Both the position numbers and the translations under genes were made by a program. Positions 26,030 to 34,411 of a stretch of 64,000 bases of DNA are shown here, one piece after another (positions within the stretch are counted from its first letter, which is position 1; every line of letters starts with the position of its first letter). Origin of the DNA: Hydrogenophaga borbori. Its GTDB lineage: Bacteria; Pseudomonadota; Gammaproteobacteria; Burkholderiales; Burkholderiaceae_C. The DNA is taken from assembly GCF_003417535.1 (NCBI RefSeq), contig NZ_QVLS01000002.1:124001-188000 (forward strand), written 5' to 3'. The notes below the pieces were generated by a model. The model ran no database searches and was not told where the DNA came from. It saw only the letters and a program-made list of their open reading frames with translations.

Positions 26030-26743
26030 TCAGAAGGTGGATGCCGACGCCGTGGCGTGCTGGGGCGGGTGCGAGCCCAGGTTGCGCTGCAGGATGTTGG
26101 AGAACTCCTCCATGAAGGTCTCCAGGCCGTTGGCGACGCGGTCGATGTCGTGCGCGAAACGGTTGTAGGCCACCACCGCCGGAATGGCGGCGAACAGGCC
26201 GATGGCCGTGGCCACCAGGGCTTCGGCGATGCCGGGCGCCACCGTGGCCAGCGTGACCTGGGCCAGCGAGGCCAGGCCGGTGAAGGCGTGCATGATGCCC
26301 CAGACCGTGCCGAACAGACCCACGTAGGGGGCCACGGAGGCCACCGTGCCCAGGAAGGAGAGGTTGGACTCCATCACGTCGAGTTCGCGCTGGAAGCTGG
26401 CGCGCATGGCGCGGCGCGCGCCATCGAGCAGGGCGCCGCTGTCGGTGATGCGGCGCTCGCGCAGCTTGCTGAATTCGCGCATGCCGCTGGCGAAGATGCG
26501 CTCCATGGGGCCGGCCTGGCGGGCGTTCTGCGCGGCGGCGGCGTACAGCTCGTTCAGGTTGGTGCCCGACCAGAACTCGCGCTCGAAGGCGTCGTTGCGG
26601 GCGCGCACGCGCTTGAGCGTGCCGAGCTTGCGGAAGATGGCCGCCCAACTGATGAGCGACATCAGCACGAGCAGCGCCACCACGGCCTGGACCACCCAGG
26701 TCGCGTGGAGCATGAGCTGGACGATGGAGAGTTCTGGGGTCAT
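26030..26743 (-). CDS. tolQ: Tol-Pal system protein TolQ (MotA/ExbB family)
   Basis: 237 aa. Three membrane segments are visible: the N-terminal WVVQAVVALLVLMSLISWAAIF and two in the C-terminal half (SFLGTVASVAPYVGLFGTVWGIMHAF and EALVATAIGLFAAIPAVVAYN). The GLFGTVWGI and IGLFAAIPA motifs are those of the TolQ/ExbB proton channel. It lies 54 bp downstream of ybgC. Confidence 0.97.
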   Translation of the reverse strand: MTPELSIVQLMLHATWVVQAVVALLVLMSLISWAAIFRKLGTLKRVRARNDAFEREFWSGTNLNELYAAAAQNARQAGPMERIFASGMREFSKLRERRITDSGALLDGARRAMRASFQRELDVMESNLSFLGTVASVAPYVGLFGTVWGIMHAFTGLASLAQVTLATVAPGIAEALVATAIGLFAAIPAVVAYNRFAHDIDRVANGLETFMEEFSNILQRNLGSHPPQHATASASTF

Positions 26744-26797
26744 GGGTGCAGAGATCGGAACAGGTGGAAAAGGTTTCGGTCTGTCACCGGGGGCGGT

Positions 26798-27229
26798 TCA
26801 GGCCAGGCCCAGGGCCTGGAGCAGGGAGGCCGGCATGCGCCGGGGCACCAGGGTGTGGGCGTCGACCCAGCCGATGCGGATGCTGCCTTCGCACAGGCAT
26901 TCCCCCGCCGGGGTGTCCCGGCGCGCCGACTGGGCGATTGTCAGCGAGGCGCGGCCCGCTTCCGTGACCTCGGCGGTAACGAGAAGCAAATCATCCAGGC
27001 GCGCGGGGCGCAGGTAGCGCAGGTCGGTGGCGCTCACCACGAACATGGCGCCCTCGGCCTCGCGCAAGCGTTGCTGTTCCACGCCGCGCGCGCGCAGCCA
27101 TTCGGTGCGGGCGCGTTCGAAGAACTTGAGGTAGTTGGCGTAGAACACGATGCCGCCCGCGTCGGTGTCTTCCCAGTAGACGCGCACGCGCCACTCGAAA
27201 GGCGCCATGAGCGGTGGCTGCGCGTTCAC
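26798..27229 (-). CDS. ybgC: Tol-Pal-associated acyl-CoA thioesterase YbgC
   Basis: 143 aa hot-dog thioesterase. VYWEDTDAGGIVFYANYLKFFERARTEWLR holds the catalytic Asp region of the 4-hydroxybenzoyl-CoA thioesterase family. I chose the GTG at 27229: GGAGG lies seven bases upstream, and its GTGA overlaps the stop of the aminotransferase gene. ATG 27208 would give 136 aa and has no Shine-Dalgarno. Members hydrolyse acyl-CoA and commonly precede tolQ. Confidence 0.93.
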   Translation of the reverse strand: MNAQPPLMAPFEWRVRVYWEDTDAGGIVFYANYLKFFERARTEWLRARGVEQQRLREAEGAMFVVSATDLRYLRPARLDDLLLVTAEVTEAGRASLTIAQSARRDTPAGECLCEGSIRIGWVDAHTLVPRRMPASLLQALGLA

Positions 27230-28446
27230 CAGGCCGCCTCCAGCCGCGCCACGGCCTCCTGCAGCTGCTCCATCGAGTTGGCGGTGGAGAAGCGCAGGTA
27301 GCGCCCGGCCTCGGCCTGCGCGAAGTCGCGCCCCGGCGTGGCCGCGAGCTGGCAGCGGCGCATGAGCTCGAAGGCCAGGGGCCAGCTGCCACCGGTCTCG
27401 GGGCTGTCGCCGGGCGGTGCAATGCCCCAGCGCTCGCACAGGGCGCCGACCTCGGCCCAGGCGTAGAAGGCGCCGTCGGGCATCACGGGCACGGTGAGGC
27501 CCAGGCGGTTGAGCTCGGGGATGAAGTAGTCGCGCCGGGCCTTGAAGGTGGCGCGGCGGCGCTCGTACTCGGCCAGGCTGTCGGGTTCGAAGCAGGCCAG
27601 CGCGGCGTGCTGCGAAATGGCGCTGGGGCAGATGAACAGGTGCTGCGCCAGGCGCTCGACCGCGGGCACCAGGGCGGGCGGCAGCACCAGCCAGCCCAGG
27701 CGCCAACCCGTCATGTTGAAGTACTTGCTGAAGCTGTTGACGCTGATGACGGTCTCGCCCAGGCCGTCGGGCAGGGTGAGCGCGGTCTGGCCGAAGGCGG
27801 CGTCGTGGCTCAGGCCGAGGTAGATCTCGTCGAGCAGCGTGATGCCCTGGCGTTCGCGCACGGCGGCGGCGATGCGCTGCAGTTCGTCGCGCGCGATCGA
27901 GGTGCCCGTGGGGTTGGACGGCGAGGCCAGCAGCACGCCGCGCGTGCGCTCGCCCCAGTGCGCGTGCACCTGCTCGGCGCTGAGCTGGAAACGCTGCTCG
28001 GGCCCGCAGGGGACCATGCGCGCCACGCCCTCGGCCGCCTGCACGAACTGGCGGTTGCAGGGGTAGCTGGGATCGGGCATGAGGATCTCGTCGCCGGCGT
28101 CGATCAGCGCCAGGCAGGCCAGCTGCAGCGCGGCCGAGGCACCGGCCGTGACGACGATGCGCGAGGCGTCGACCGCGGCGCCGAAGTGCGTGGCGTACCA
28201 GCCGGCGATGGCCTCGCGCAGCGCGGGCAGGCCCAGGGCCTGGGTGTACTGGCTGCGGCCGTCGCGGATGGCGCGCTCGGCGGCCTGCTGCACCAGCGGC
28301 GGGGCGGTGAAGTCGGGCTCGCCGATGTTGAGGTAGATCATCGGGCGCTGGCCGGCGCCGCCCTCGGCCGCGAGGCGGGTGGCGGCCTTGGCCAGCTCCA
28401 TCACGTAGAAAGGCTCGACGCGCTCGGCCCGGCGCGAGACCCTCAT
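27226..28446 (-). CDS. PLP-dependent class I/II aminotransferase
   Basis: 406 aa. Fold type I features: [12 protein letters not shown] near the N-terminus, [20 protein letters not shown], the Schiff-base lysine in [18 protein letters not shown] (Lys241), and the C-terminal YLRFSTAN, where the Arg should bind the substrate carboxylate. The exact amino donor is not clear; aspartate/alanine/aromatic-type enzymes share these motifs. Start ATG 28446 overlaps the nusB stop (ATGA), so translation is probably coupled to nusB. Confidence 0.93.
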   Translation of the reverse strand: MRVSRRAERVEPFYVMELAKAATRLAAEGGAGQRPMIYLNIGEPDFTAPPLVQQAAERAIRDGRSQYTQALGLPALREAIAGWYATHFGAAVDASRIVVTAGASAALQLACLALIDAGDEILMPDPSYPCNRQFVQAAEGVARMVPCGPEQRFQLSAEQVHAHWGERTRGVLLASPSNPTGTSIARDELQRIAAAVRERQGITLLDEIYLGLSHDAAFGQTALTLPDGLGETVISVNSFSKYFNMTGWRLGWLVLPPALVPAVERLAQHLFICPSAISQHAALACFEPDSLAEYERRRATFKARRDYFIPELNRLGLTVPVMPDGAFYAWAEVGALCERWGIAPPGDSPETGGSWPLAFELMRRCQLAATPGRDFAQAEAGRYLRFSTANSMEQLQEAVARLEAAW

Positions 28447-28943
28447 CGACGGGCCCCGGCGCGGGGCGACGCCGCCACCTCGGCGGGGCGCAGCTGCTCG
28501 GCCAGGGGGTGCAGCACGCCGTTGACGAACTTGTGGCCGTCGGTGCCGCCGAAGGACTTGGCGAGCTCGATGCACTCGTTGAGCACCACGCGCCAGGGCA
28601 CGTCCAGGCAGTGGCGCAGCTCGTAGGCGCCGATCCAGAGCACGCCGTGCTCGATGGGCGAGGTCTCGACGAGCGGGCGGTCCAGTCGCGGCGCGATCAG
28701 CGCGTCGAGTTCGGCGGCCTGTTCGATGCAGCCGCGCACCAGGGCGTCGAAGTGCAGGCTGTCGCACTTGTGGAAGCCGGTGAGGTCGCGCGTGAAGGCG
28801 TCGATGTCATCGACCGGGTTGTGGCCCACCAGGTGCTGGTAGAGCGCCTGCAGCGCGAATTCGCGGGCGCGGGTGCGGGCCGACTTGTCGGTGGCTTTGC
28901 GCGGCTTGGCGTGGCTGGGGTCGGAAGCGGGGGCGGTGCTCAT
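28443..28943 (-). CDS. nusB: Transcription antitermination factor NusB
   Basis: 166 aa. The all-helical NusB pattern is seen: [87 protein letters not shown]. It binds boxA RNA with NusE/S10 in rRNA antitermination. The N-terminal 20 residues are a Lys/Ser extension. It follows ribH by four bases, the common ribH-nusB pairing. Confidence 0.97.
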   Translation of the reverse strand: MSTAPASDPSHAKPRKATDKSARTRAREFALQALYQHLVGHNPVDDIDAFTRDLTGFHKCDSLHFDALVRGCIEQAAELDALIAPRLDRPLVETSPIEHGVLWIGAYELRHCLDVPWRVVLNECIELAKSFGGTDGHKFVNGVLHPLAEQLRPAEVAASPRAGARR

Positions 28944-28947
28944 GGAA

Positions 28948-29412
28948 TCAGCCGATGCGGTCGAGCACCAGCGCCATTTCGACGGCCACTCGCGCGGCGT
29001 CGCGGCCTTTGTCGATCTGGCGCGCCAGGGCCTGGGCTTCGTTCTCGGTGGTGAGGATGGCGTTGGCGATGGGAATCTGGTGGTCGAGCGCGACGCGGGT
29101 GACGCCCGCGCCGGATTCGTTGGCCACCAGCTCGAAGTGGTAGGTCTCGCCGCGGATGATGCAGCCCAGGGCGATCAGGGCGTCGTACTCGTCGAGTTCG
29201 GCCATGGCCTGCAGGGCCAGGGGCACTTCCAGCGCGCCGGGCACCTTGACGTGGGCGATGTTCTTCTCGTGCACGCCCAGGGCGAGCAACTCGGCCTGGC
29301 AGGCGCTGAACAGCGCGTCGGTGATGGCTTCATTGAAGCGTGCCTGCACGATGCCGATGTGCAGGCGTTTGCCGTCGAGCAGGTCGGCCGTGCCTTTGTC
29401 TGCGCCAAACAT
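28948..29412 (-). CDS. ribH: 6,7-dimethyl-8-ribityllumazine synthase
   Basis: 154 aa from ATG 29412 ([20 protein letters not shown]). Signature segments are [46 protein letters not shown] and [17 protein letters not shown]. It condenses the RibB product with the pyrimidine intermediate in the penultimate riboflavin step, normally as a 60-mer or pentamer. A 23-residue upstream in-frame extension is unlikely because it lies in the short gap after ribBX. Confidence 0.97.
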   Translation of the reverse strand: MFGADKGTADLLDGKRLHIGIVQARFNEAITDALFSACQAELLALGVHEKNIAHVKVPGALEVPLALQAMAELDEYDALIALGCIIRGETYHFELVANESGAGVTRVALDHQIPIANAILTTENEAQALARQIDKGRDAARVAVEMALVLDRIG

Positions 29413-29440
29413 GGAGGGGCTTTCGTTGTCGTGGGAGGGT

Positions 29441-30571
29441 TCAGTGGGGGTGGCCGATGAAGCCGGTGATCTCGAGGCCATAGCCCTGCATGCTGGGCAT
29501 GCGGCGCGGCGTGCCCAGGAGCTCCATGCGGCTCACGCCGCACTCGCGCAGGATCTGCGCGCCCACGCCATAGGTGCGCAGGTCCATGCGGCCGCGCTCG
29601 GGCGCCTGGGCGGAACGGGCGGTGCCCTCGAACTGGGCGAGCAGTTGCTCGGCCGCCTCGCCGCAGTTGAGCAGCACCGCGACGCCGCGCCCGGCCTGGG
29701 CCAGGTGGCGCAGGCTGGCGTCCAGGCCCCAGCTGTGCATGGAGCGGTCGATCTCGAGCGCGTCGAGCACGGACAGCGGTTCGTGCACGCGCACGGGCAC
29801 GCTTTCGTGGGCTTGCCACTCGCCCATCACCAGGGCCAGGTGCAGCGCGCCGCTGGGCTGGTCGCGGAAGGCGTGGGCGGTGAAGGTGCCGAAAGCCGTC
29901 TTGAGCGGGCGGCTGCCCACCTTGCGCACCAGGCACTCGGTGCGGCTGCGGTATTCGATGAGGTCGGCGATGGTGCCGATCTTGATGCCGTGCTCGGCCG
30001 CGAACAGCTGCAGGTCGGGCAGGCGGGCCATGGTGCCGTCGTCCTTCATCACCTCGCAGATGACGGCGGCGGGCGAGCAGCCCGCCATGGCGGCGAGGTC
30101 GCAGCCGGCTTCGGTGTGGCCGGCGCGCATGAGCACGCCGCCCTCGACCGCCTGCAGAGGGAAGATGTGGCCGGGCTGGACCAGGTCGCTGGCCTTGGCG
30201 TTGGGGGCCACGGCGGCCTGCACGGTGCGTGCGCGGTCGGCGGCGGAGATGCCGGTGGTCACGCCCTCGGCGGCCTCGATGGAGGCGGTGAAGGCCGTGC
30301 CCATCTTGGTGCCGTTGCGCGGCACCATGGGCGGCAGGTTCAGGCGCTCGCAGCGCTCGCGCGTGAGCGTGAGGCAGATCAGGCCGCGGCCGAAGCGGGC
30401 CATGAAGTTGATGGCCTCGGGCGTGACGTGGTCGGCCGCCAGCACGAGGTCGCCCTCGTTCTCGCGGTCTTCCTCGTCCACCAGGATGACCATGCGGCCG
30501 GCGCGGATGTCGGCCACGATGGCTTCGACGGGGGAGATGGCCACGGGGGCCAGGGTTTCGGGGGCGTTCAT
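29441..30571 (-). CDS. ribBX: RibB-type DHBP synthase fused to a degenerate GTP cyclohydrolase II-like domain (RibBX)
   Basis: 376 aa. Residues 1-210 are a complete 3,4-dihydroxy-2-butanone 4-phosphate synthase ([11 protein letters not shown] acidic loop, [22 protein letters not shown]), using ribulose 5-phosphate. The C-terminal 160 residues align with GTP cyclohydrolase II in outline ([20 protein letters not shown]). They lack the Cys-x-Cys zinc site and the QEGRG-type region, which here reads [15 protein letters not shown]. That is the RibBX variant known in proteobacteria, so GTP cyclohydrolase activity must come from a RibA elsewhere. Start ATG 30571 overlaps the ribE stop. Confidence 0.93.
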   Translation of the reverse strand: MNAPETLAPVAISPVEAIVADIRAGRMVILVDEEDRENEGDLVLAADHVTPEAINFMARFGRGLICLTLTRERCERLNLPPMVPRNGTKMGTAFTASIEAAEGVTTGISAADRARTVQAAVAPNAKASDLVQPGHIFPLQAVEGGVLMRAGHTEAGCDLAAMAGCSPAAVICEVMKDDGTMARLPDLQLFAAEHGIKIGTIADLIEYRSRTECLVRKVGSRPLKTAFGTFTAHAFRDQPSGALHLALVMGEWQAHESVPVRVHEPLSVLDALEIDRSMHSWGLDASLRHLAQAGRGVAVLLNCGEAAEQLLAQFEGTARSAQAPERGRMDLRTYGVGAQILRECGVSRMELLGTPRRMPSMQGYGLEITGFIGHPH

Positions 30572-31212
30572 GCGGGCTCCTTGGCCGGGCTGAGGCCCGC
30601 GCCGAGCATGCGCTCGACGTAGCGGGCCACGGTGTCGATCTCGAGGTTGACGGCGCTGCCGGCGACCAGGTCGCCCAGGGTGGTGTGCTGCACCGTGTGG
30701 GGGATGAGGTTGATGCTGAACTCGCAGCCGTCGGGCCGGTCGGCGACGCGGTTGACGGTGAGGCTCACGCCATTGACGGTGATCGAGCCCTTGTAGGCCA
30801 GGTACTTGCCCAGTTCCGGCGGTGCGAGCACGGCCAGTTCGTGGCTTTCACCGATGGGGGCGAATCGCACCACGGTGCCGGTGCCGTCCACATGGCCGGA
30901 GACGATGTGGCCGCCGAGCCGGTCGTGGGCGCGCAGGGCCTTCTCGAGGTTCAGGCGGGCGCCGACGGCGTCCAGCCCGGCGGTGCGGGCCAGCGATTCG
31001 GCGGAAATGTCGATGGTGAAGCGGTCGCGGCTGGGGTCGAGGGTGGTGACGGTCATGCAGGCGCCATTGAGGGCGATGCTGTCGCCCAGGCCGACGTCGG
31101 CCAGGTAGCCGGCCGGGGCCTCGATGGTGAGGCGCCGCCCGTGCTGCAAAGAACCGCCCAGCGCATGGGAGTCGGCGATGCGCCCCACGCCAGTGATGAT
31201 GCCGGTGAACAT
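30568..31212 (-). CDS. ribE: Riboflavin synthase, alpha subunit
   Basis: 214 aa made of two lumazine-binding repeats, the first beginning [29 protein letters not shown] in repeat 1 is mirrored by [15 protein letters not shown] in repeat 2. It dismutates two 6,7-dimethyl-8-ribityllumazine molecules to riboflavin. It is the first gene of ribE-ribBX-ribH-nusB. The 69-bp gap upstream, after pilE, is too short for an FMN riboswitch and none is seen. Confidence 0.97.
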   Translation of the reverse strand: MFTGIITGVGRIADSHALGGSLQHGRRLTIEAPAGYLADVGLGDSIALNGACMTVTTLDPSRDRFTIDISAESLARTAGLDAVGARLNLEKALRAHDRLGGHIVSGHVDGTGTVVRFAPIGESHELAVLAPPELGKYLAYKGSITVNGVSLTVNRVADRPDGCEFSINLIPHTVQHTTLGDLVAGSAVNLEIDTVARYVERMLGAGLSPAKEPA

Positions 31213-31281
31213 CCCGGCATTTTCGCAGGGTTTGCAGGACCGTCCGTCGCGGGTGCGTCGCCGGCCCCGTGACGGGCGCGG

Positions 31282-31776
31282 TCAGCCGCCGCGGAAGCAG
31301 TCCGCCAGCACCGCGTTCGCGGCGGCGTTGCGCAGGGCACGGGCGCCGGTGTGGGCGAGTTCAAGGTCTCCGCAACGGTCGGCGGCCATGGCGCCGGCCC
31401 GCACGGCGCGCAGGGTGTAGCTGTGGGCCTGCGTGGCCACGCCAACGGCCTGGCCGTTCTCGACCAGCGTGAGGGTGTAGGCCGCCGCGCCTTCACGTGG
31501 GCTTTGGGCCATGGCGGGTGGCAGCGTCGCGCCCACGTGGGTGTCCATGCTGCTGTAGCGCCGGCGCAGGAACTGGCTGGCCTCTTCGAGGGCGCGCTGG
31601 GCGTCCGCCCGCCGGCCCTGGCGCACGTATTCGGCGTAGCTGGGGTAGGCGATGCTGGCCAGCACGGCGACGATGGCGCAGGTGACCATCAGTTCGATGA
31701 GGGTGAAGCCTCGGGGGCCGGGCCGGCGGTACCGGGTGATCCGGGCGGGGCGCGCCGGGACACGAAGCTCATTCAT
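31282..31776 (-). CDS. pilE: Type IV pilin-like protein PilE
   Basis: 164 aa. A short leader ends at GPRG, then the prepilin peptidase site and hydrophobic helix GFTLIELMVTCAIVAVLAS with the conserved Glu5. A globular domain with two cysteines (RCGDLE, ADCFRGG) follows. Leader of about 23 residues is a little long. It is probably a minor pilin of the fimT-pilVWX-pilY1 set rather than the major subunit. ATG 31776 overlaps the pilX 3' end by eight bases; ATG 31788 is an alternative. Confidence 0.9.
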   Translation of the reverse strand: MNELRVPARPARITRYRRPGPRGFTLIELMVTCAIVAVLASIAYPSYAEYVRQGRRADAQRALEEASQFLRRRYSSMDTHVGATLPPAMAQSPREGAAAYTLTLVENGQAVGVATQAHSYTLRAVRAGAMAADRCGDLELAHTGARALRNAAANAVLADCFRGG

Positions 31777-32365
31777 AGCCTTTTCCATTGAAGTGCACGG
31801 GCTCGGGCGAGATGACCGATTGCAGCCAGACCTCCGCCCCACCCAGCAACTGGCCGCTGCCATTGAAGCTGGCGCCCGCCGACAGGCCGCGCGCCGTGAC
31901 GAGGTAGCGGCCATCGGCGAGGGGCTCGGCCAGGCAGCGCGGCGCGGGCGCGCCCTGCAGGGCGGCGCTGGCGTTCTGCCCGGCCACCGGCGCGGTGATC
32001 AGCACGGCGCTGGTGTCGGCCCAGTTGGCGATCCTGGACCAGGCGGCGTTCCGGTCGCTGGCGTCGGCGATGGTGGTGGTGCCCACGCGCTGCTTGATCA
32101 CGCCCTCGAATCGGCCGCCGCCCTCGACCGAGTCGATGACCACGGCCTCGCAGTAGCGCAGGCCGCTCTCGGCGGACAGCCAGGCGACCTGGTGGACCCG
32201 CGCGTTGTTGCTGATCTCTTCGACGGTGGCGCTGCGGCGCGCCGCCAGCAGGCCGGCGAAGGCCATCACCAGCAGCAGCACCAGCACCACGGGCAGCGCC
32301 AGGCCCCGGCCGCGCGCGGGGCGCCGCGCCAGCGCGGTGGGGGCGGGCAAGGGGCGGCTGCTCAT
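31769..32365 (-). CDS. pilX: Minor pilin PilX
   Basis: 198 aa. The N-terminus RGRGLALPVVLVLLLVMAFAGLLAARRS is the PilX form of the class III signal, with a hydrophobic helix lacking the usual Glu5. It is followed by SATVEEISNNARVHQVAWLSAESGLRYCE, the family's conserved region. PilX is part of the pilus tip priming complex with PilV, PilW and PilY1. The start overlaps the pilW stop (ATGA). Confidence 0.88.
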   Translation of the reverse strand: MSSRPLPAPTALARRPARGRGLALPVVLVLLLVMAFAGLLAARRSATVEEISNNARVHQVAWLSAESGLRYCEAVVIDSVEGGGRFEGVIKQRVGTTTIADASDRNAAWSRIANWADTSAVLITAPVAGQNASAALQGAPAPRCLAEPLADGRYLVTARGLSAGASFNGSGQLLGGAEVWLQSVISPEPVHFNGKGYE

Positions 32366-33342
32366 GGGCTGGTGTTCAGGTCGCGGTAGGGGTTGGCCAC
32401 GGCGCCGGCGCTGGCGTCGTAGGGCTGCGGCAGGGCCGGGCGCACATTGGGCAGCGGGACCAGGGTGCGGTAGGCCCGGCGCAGGCGGCCGTCGGTGGCG
32501 GTGTGCGCGCTGCCATCGCAGCCAATGTGGCGGGTGGTGTCGTTCATGCTCAGGCCGTCCCGGGGCACGGCCCGCGCCGAGCGCACCACCAGGCACAGTT
32601 CCACCGCGGCCACGCGCGCCCATTCGTCGCCAGGCGGCAGGTCGCTTGCCGAGACGAGCGCGGTGACCTGGTGAGGGGGCACCTCTCCTGCGGTGGGGCG
32701 GCGGGTGATCGCGTAGCGCAGTTGGAGGCTTTCGACGTTGGGCACCAGCGCCGCCGCGGCGCTGAAGCTGCCGGGGCCATCGCTGCCACGGCAGTAGAGC
32801 GTGGGGGTGTTGTCGTTCCTGGGATCGGTGGCGATGTAGAAGCGGTTGTCGGCGAACCATGGCTCGACCTGGGGGGCGAGGACCGTTGCGGCGATGCCGA
32901 CGTTCGTGCAGTTGGCGGGCAGCGCCGTGCCGCTGCCGACCATCTGGGTGTTGAAGGCGGTGGCCTGGAAGCGCAGGGCGATGGCGTCGTTGCCGCCGCC
33001 GCCCTGGCAGGCCAGCGAATCGAAGGTCCCGGTCTCGGTGGCGCTGGTGAAGCCGCCGTCGCAGCCGCGCAGGGGCGATTCCTTGAGCAGGCGCCGGCCG
33101 TCGGCGCCCGTGTCGGAATAACCCGCCAGGCGCAGCTGCGAGCGCAGCGTGTCCAGCGCCAGCGCAGCCTCTTCGTTCATCTGCGATTCGAGGGCACCGA
33201 AGCGCGTGCCGCCGGCCGCCTGCAGGTAGGTGAAGCCCACCACGCCCACGAGGAACAAGCCCAGGGCCAGGGCCACCATCAGCTCCACCAGGGTGAAGCC
33301 GCACTGGTGCGCTGCGCGCCATGGGCGGGCGGGGCGCTTCAT
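32362..33342 (-). CDS. pilW: Minor pilin PilW
   Basis: 326 aa. Prepilin motif CGFTLVELMVALALGLFLVGVVGFTYLQ with cleavage after Gly15. The globular domain has several cysteines (RGCDGG, LACQGGGGND, LYCRGSDG, HIGCDG). It belongs to the minor-pilin priming complex. Its start lies four bases inside pilV (ATGA), and the next gene pilX overlaps it by four bases, so the genes appear translationally coupled. Confidence 0.92.
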   Translation of the reverse strand: MKRPARPWRAAHQCGFTLVELMVALALGLFLVGVVGFTYLQAAGGTRFGALESQMNEEAALALDTLRSQLRLAGYSDTGADGRRLLKESPLRGCDGGFTSATETGTFDSLACQGGGGNDAIALRFQATAFNTQMVGSGTALPANCTNVGIAATVLAPQVEPWFADNRFYIATDPRNDNTPTLYCRGSDGPGSFSAAAALVPNVESLQLRYAITRRPTAGEVPPHQVTALVSASDLPPGDEWARVAAVELCLVVRSARAVPRDGLSMNDTTRHIGCDGSAHTATDGRLRRAYRTLVPLPNVRPALPQPYDASAGAVANPYRDLNTSP

Positions 33343-33878
33343 AGACCCACCCGGAAGTGCATGCAGCTGGCGCCCCGGCGGTCGCTGTCGCTCAGGCCCT
33401 GGGGGCACTGCCGTGTGGCAGCGGGGACCAGACCCTGGGCGTCGCTGACCGGGGTGTCGCGCCAGAGCAGCCAGACATCGAGGTCGCGCGCCGTGGCGCT
33501 GGGCTGCGAGTGGGCCTGGGCGCGCCCTTCGGGCAGGGCACTGGCCACCGCCTGGAGGAATTCGCGCTGGTCCGCCTGCGCCACGGCCTGGGCCGCGGCC
33601 AGGTCGGCGGCGTCGGGGTCCAGCGGGGCCGCGGCGGGCGCCGTGGCACCCAGGGGCAGGTCGTAGGCGCCCAGGTCGAAGCCGTAGACGTTCAACCGGG
33701 CGCGCTCGGCGTATTGCTGGACCAGGGTCTGCCCCAGCAGCCGCAGCTGCGCCGATTTCTGGTGGCCGATGGCGGCAGCGCTCAGGCGCGCCATGGCCAG
33801 CAGGCCGACACAGGCCACGAGCAGGGCGATGAGGACTTCGATCAGTGTCGAGCCCCGGGCCGCGCGTCGAGGGCTCAT
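33339..33878 (-). CDS. pilV: Minor pilin PilV
   Basis: 179 aa. ARGSTLIEVLIALLVACVGLLAMARL is a class III pilin leader and helix with Glu5, cleaved after Gly9. QRNA-like IGHQKSAQLR and a C-terminal pair of cysteines (RQCPQG, ASCMHFRVGL) match the PilV family. Position between fimT and pilW with ATGA overlaps at both ends supports the call. Confidence 0.92.
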   Translation of the reverse strand: MSPRRAARGSTLIEVLIALLVACVGLLAMARLSAAAIGHQKSAQLRLLGQTLVQQYAERARLNVYGFDLGAYDLPLGATAPAAAPLDPDAADLAAAQAVAQADQREFLQAVASALPEGRAQAHSQPSATARDLDVWLLWRDTPVSDAQGLVPAATRQCPQGLSDSDRRGASCMHFRVGL

Positions 33879-34411
33879 GGCTTGGCCTCTGGCTGTCCCA
33901 CGCGGGCGCGACCAAGTAAGTTGATGGTGATGGCCTGCGTCGGTCCGTCCGCGCCCTGGGGCTGGACGCTCACCGTGTCGGTTGTGCCGCTGAGCGTGCC
34001 GTTGCTGCGAAAACTCAGCTTGGCGGGCGAGGCCTTGTCGCGCATGGCGGCGATGCCGGTCTGCGCGCCGCGCTGGGCGATCACCGGTTCGCCCGCGTCC
34101 CGCTCGCCGTCGCCGTTGAGATCGGAGAACACCAGCCAGCCACTGGCCCAATCGGCCCCCGTGGAGCATCTGCCGGCGCTCCCGATCGCGCAGACCACGA
34201 CGGGTCGGGAGGTGCGCGTGGCGGTGCTGCGCGCCAGGCGCAGGTCGCCGACGAAGGCGTCGACGGCGCTGTCCTGCCGCCACTGGCGCACCAGCGCCGC
34301 GAACGAGGGCATGCCAACGGCCAGCAGCACGGCCAGCACGGCGATGGCCACCATCAGCTCGATCAGGGTGATGCCGCGCGCCGCGCGCTGGTGGGAAGGG
34401 CGTTCGCTCAT
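33875..34411 (-). CDS. fimT: Pseudopilin FimT (GspH/FimT family)
   Basis: 178 aa. ARGITLIELMVAIAVLAVLLAVGMPSF is the prepilin helix, followed by DSAVDAFVGDLRLARSTATRTSRPVVVCA, the typical FimT/GspH pattern, then the CAIGSAG/CSTG cysteine pair. The start overlaps the pilY1 stop by four bases. Confidence 0.93.
   Translation of the reverse strand: MSERPSHQRAARGITLIELMVAIAVLAVLLAVGMPSFAALVRQWRQDSAVDAFVGDLRLARSTATRTSRPVVVCAIGSAGRCSTGADWASGWLVFSDLNGDGERDAGEPVIAQRGAQTGIAAMRDKASPAKLSFRSNGTLSGTTDTVSVQPQGADGPTQAITINLLGRARVGQPEAKP

Noticed and set aside
30568-31281. FMN riboswitch upstream of ribE
   Set aside because: Only 69 bp separate ribE from pilE, and no conserved RFN pattern is visible.
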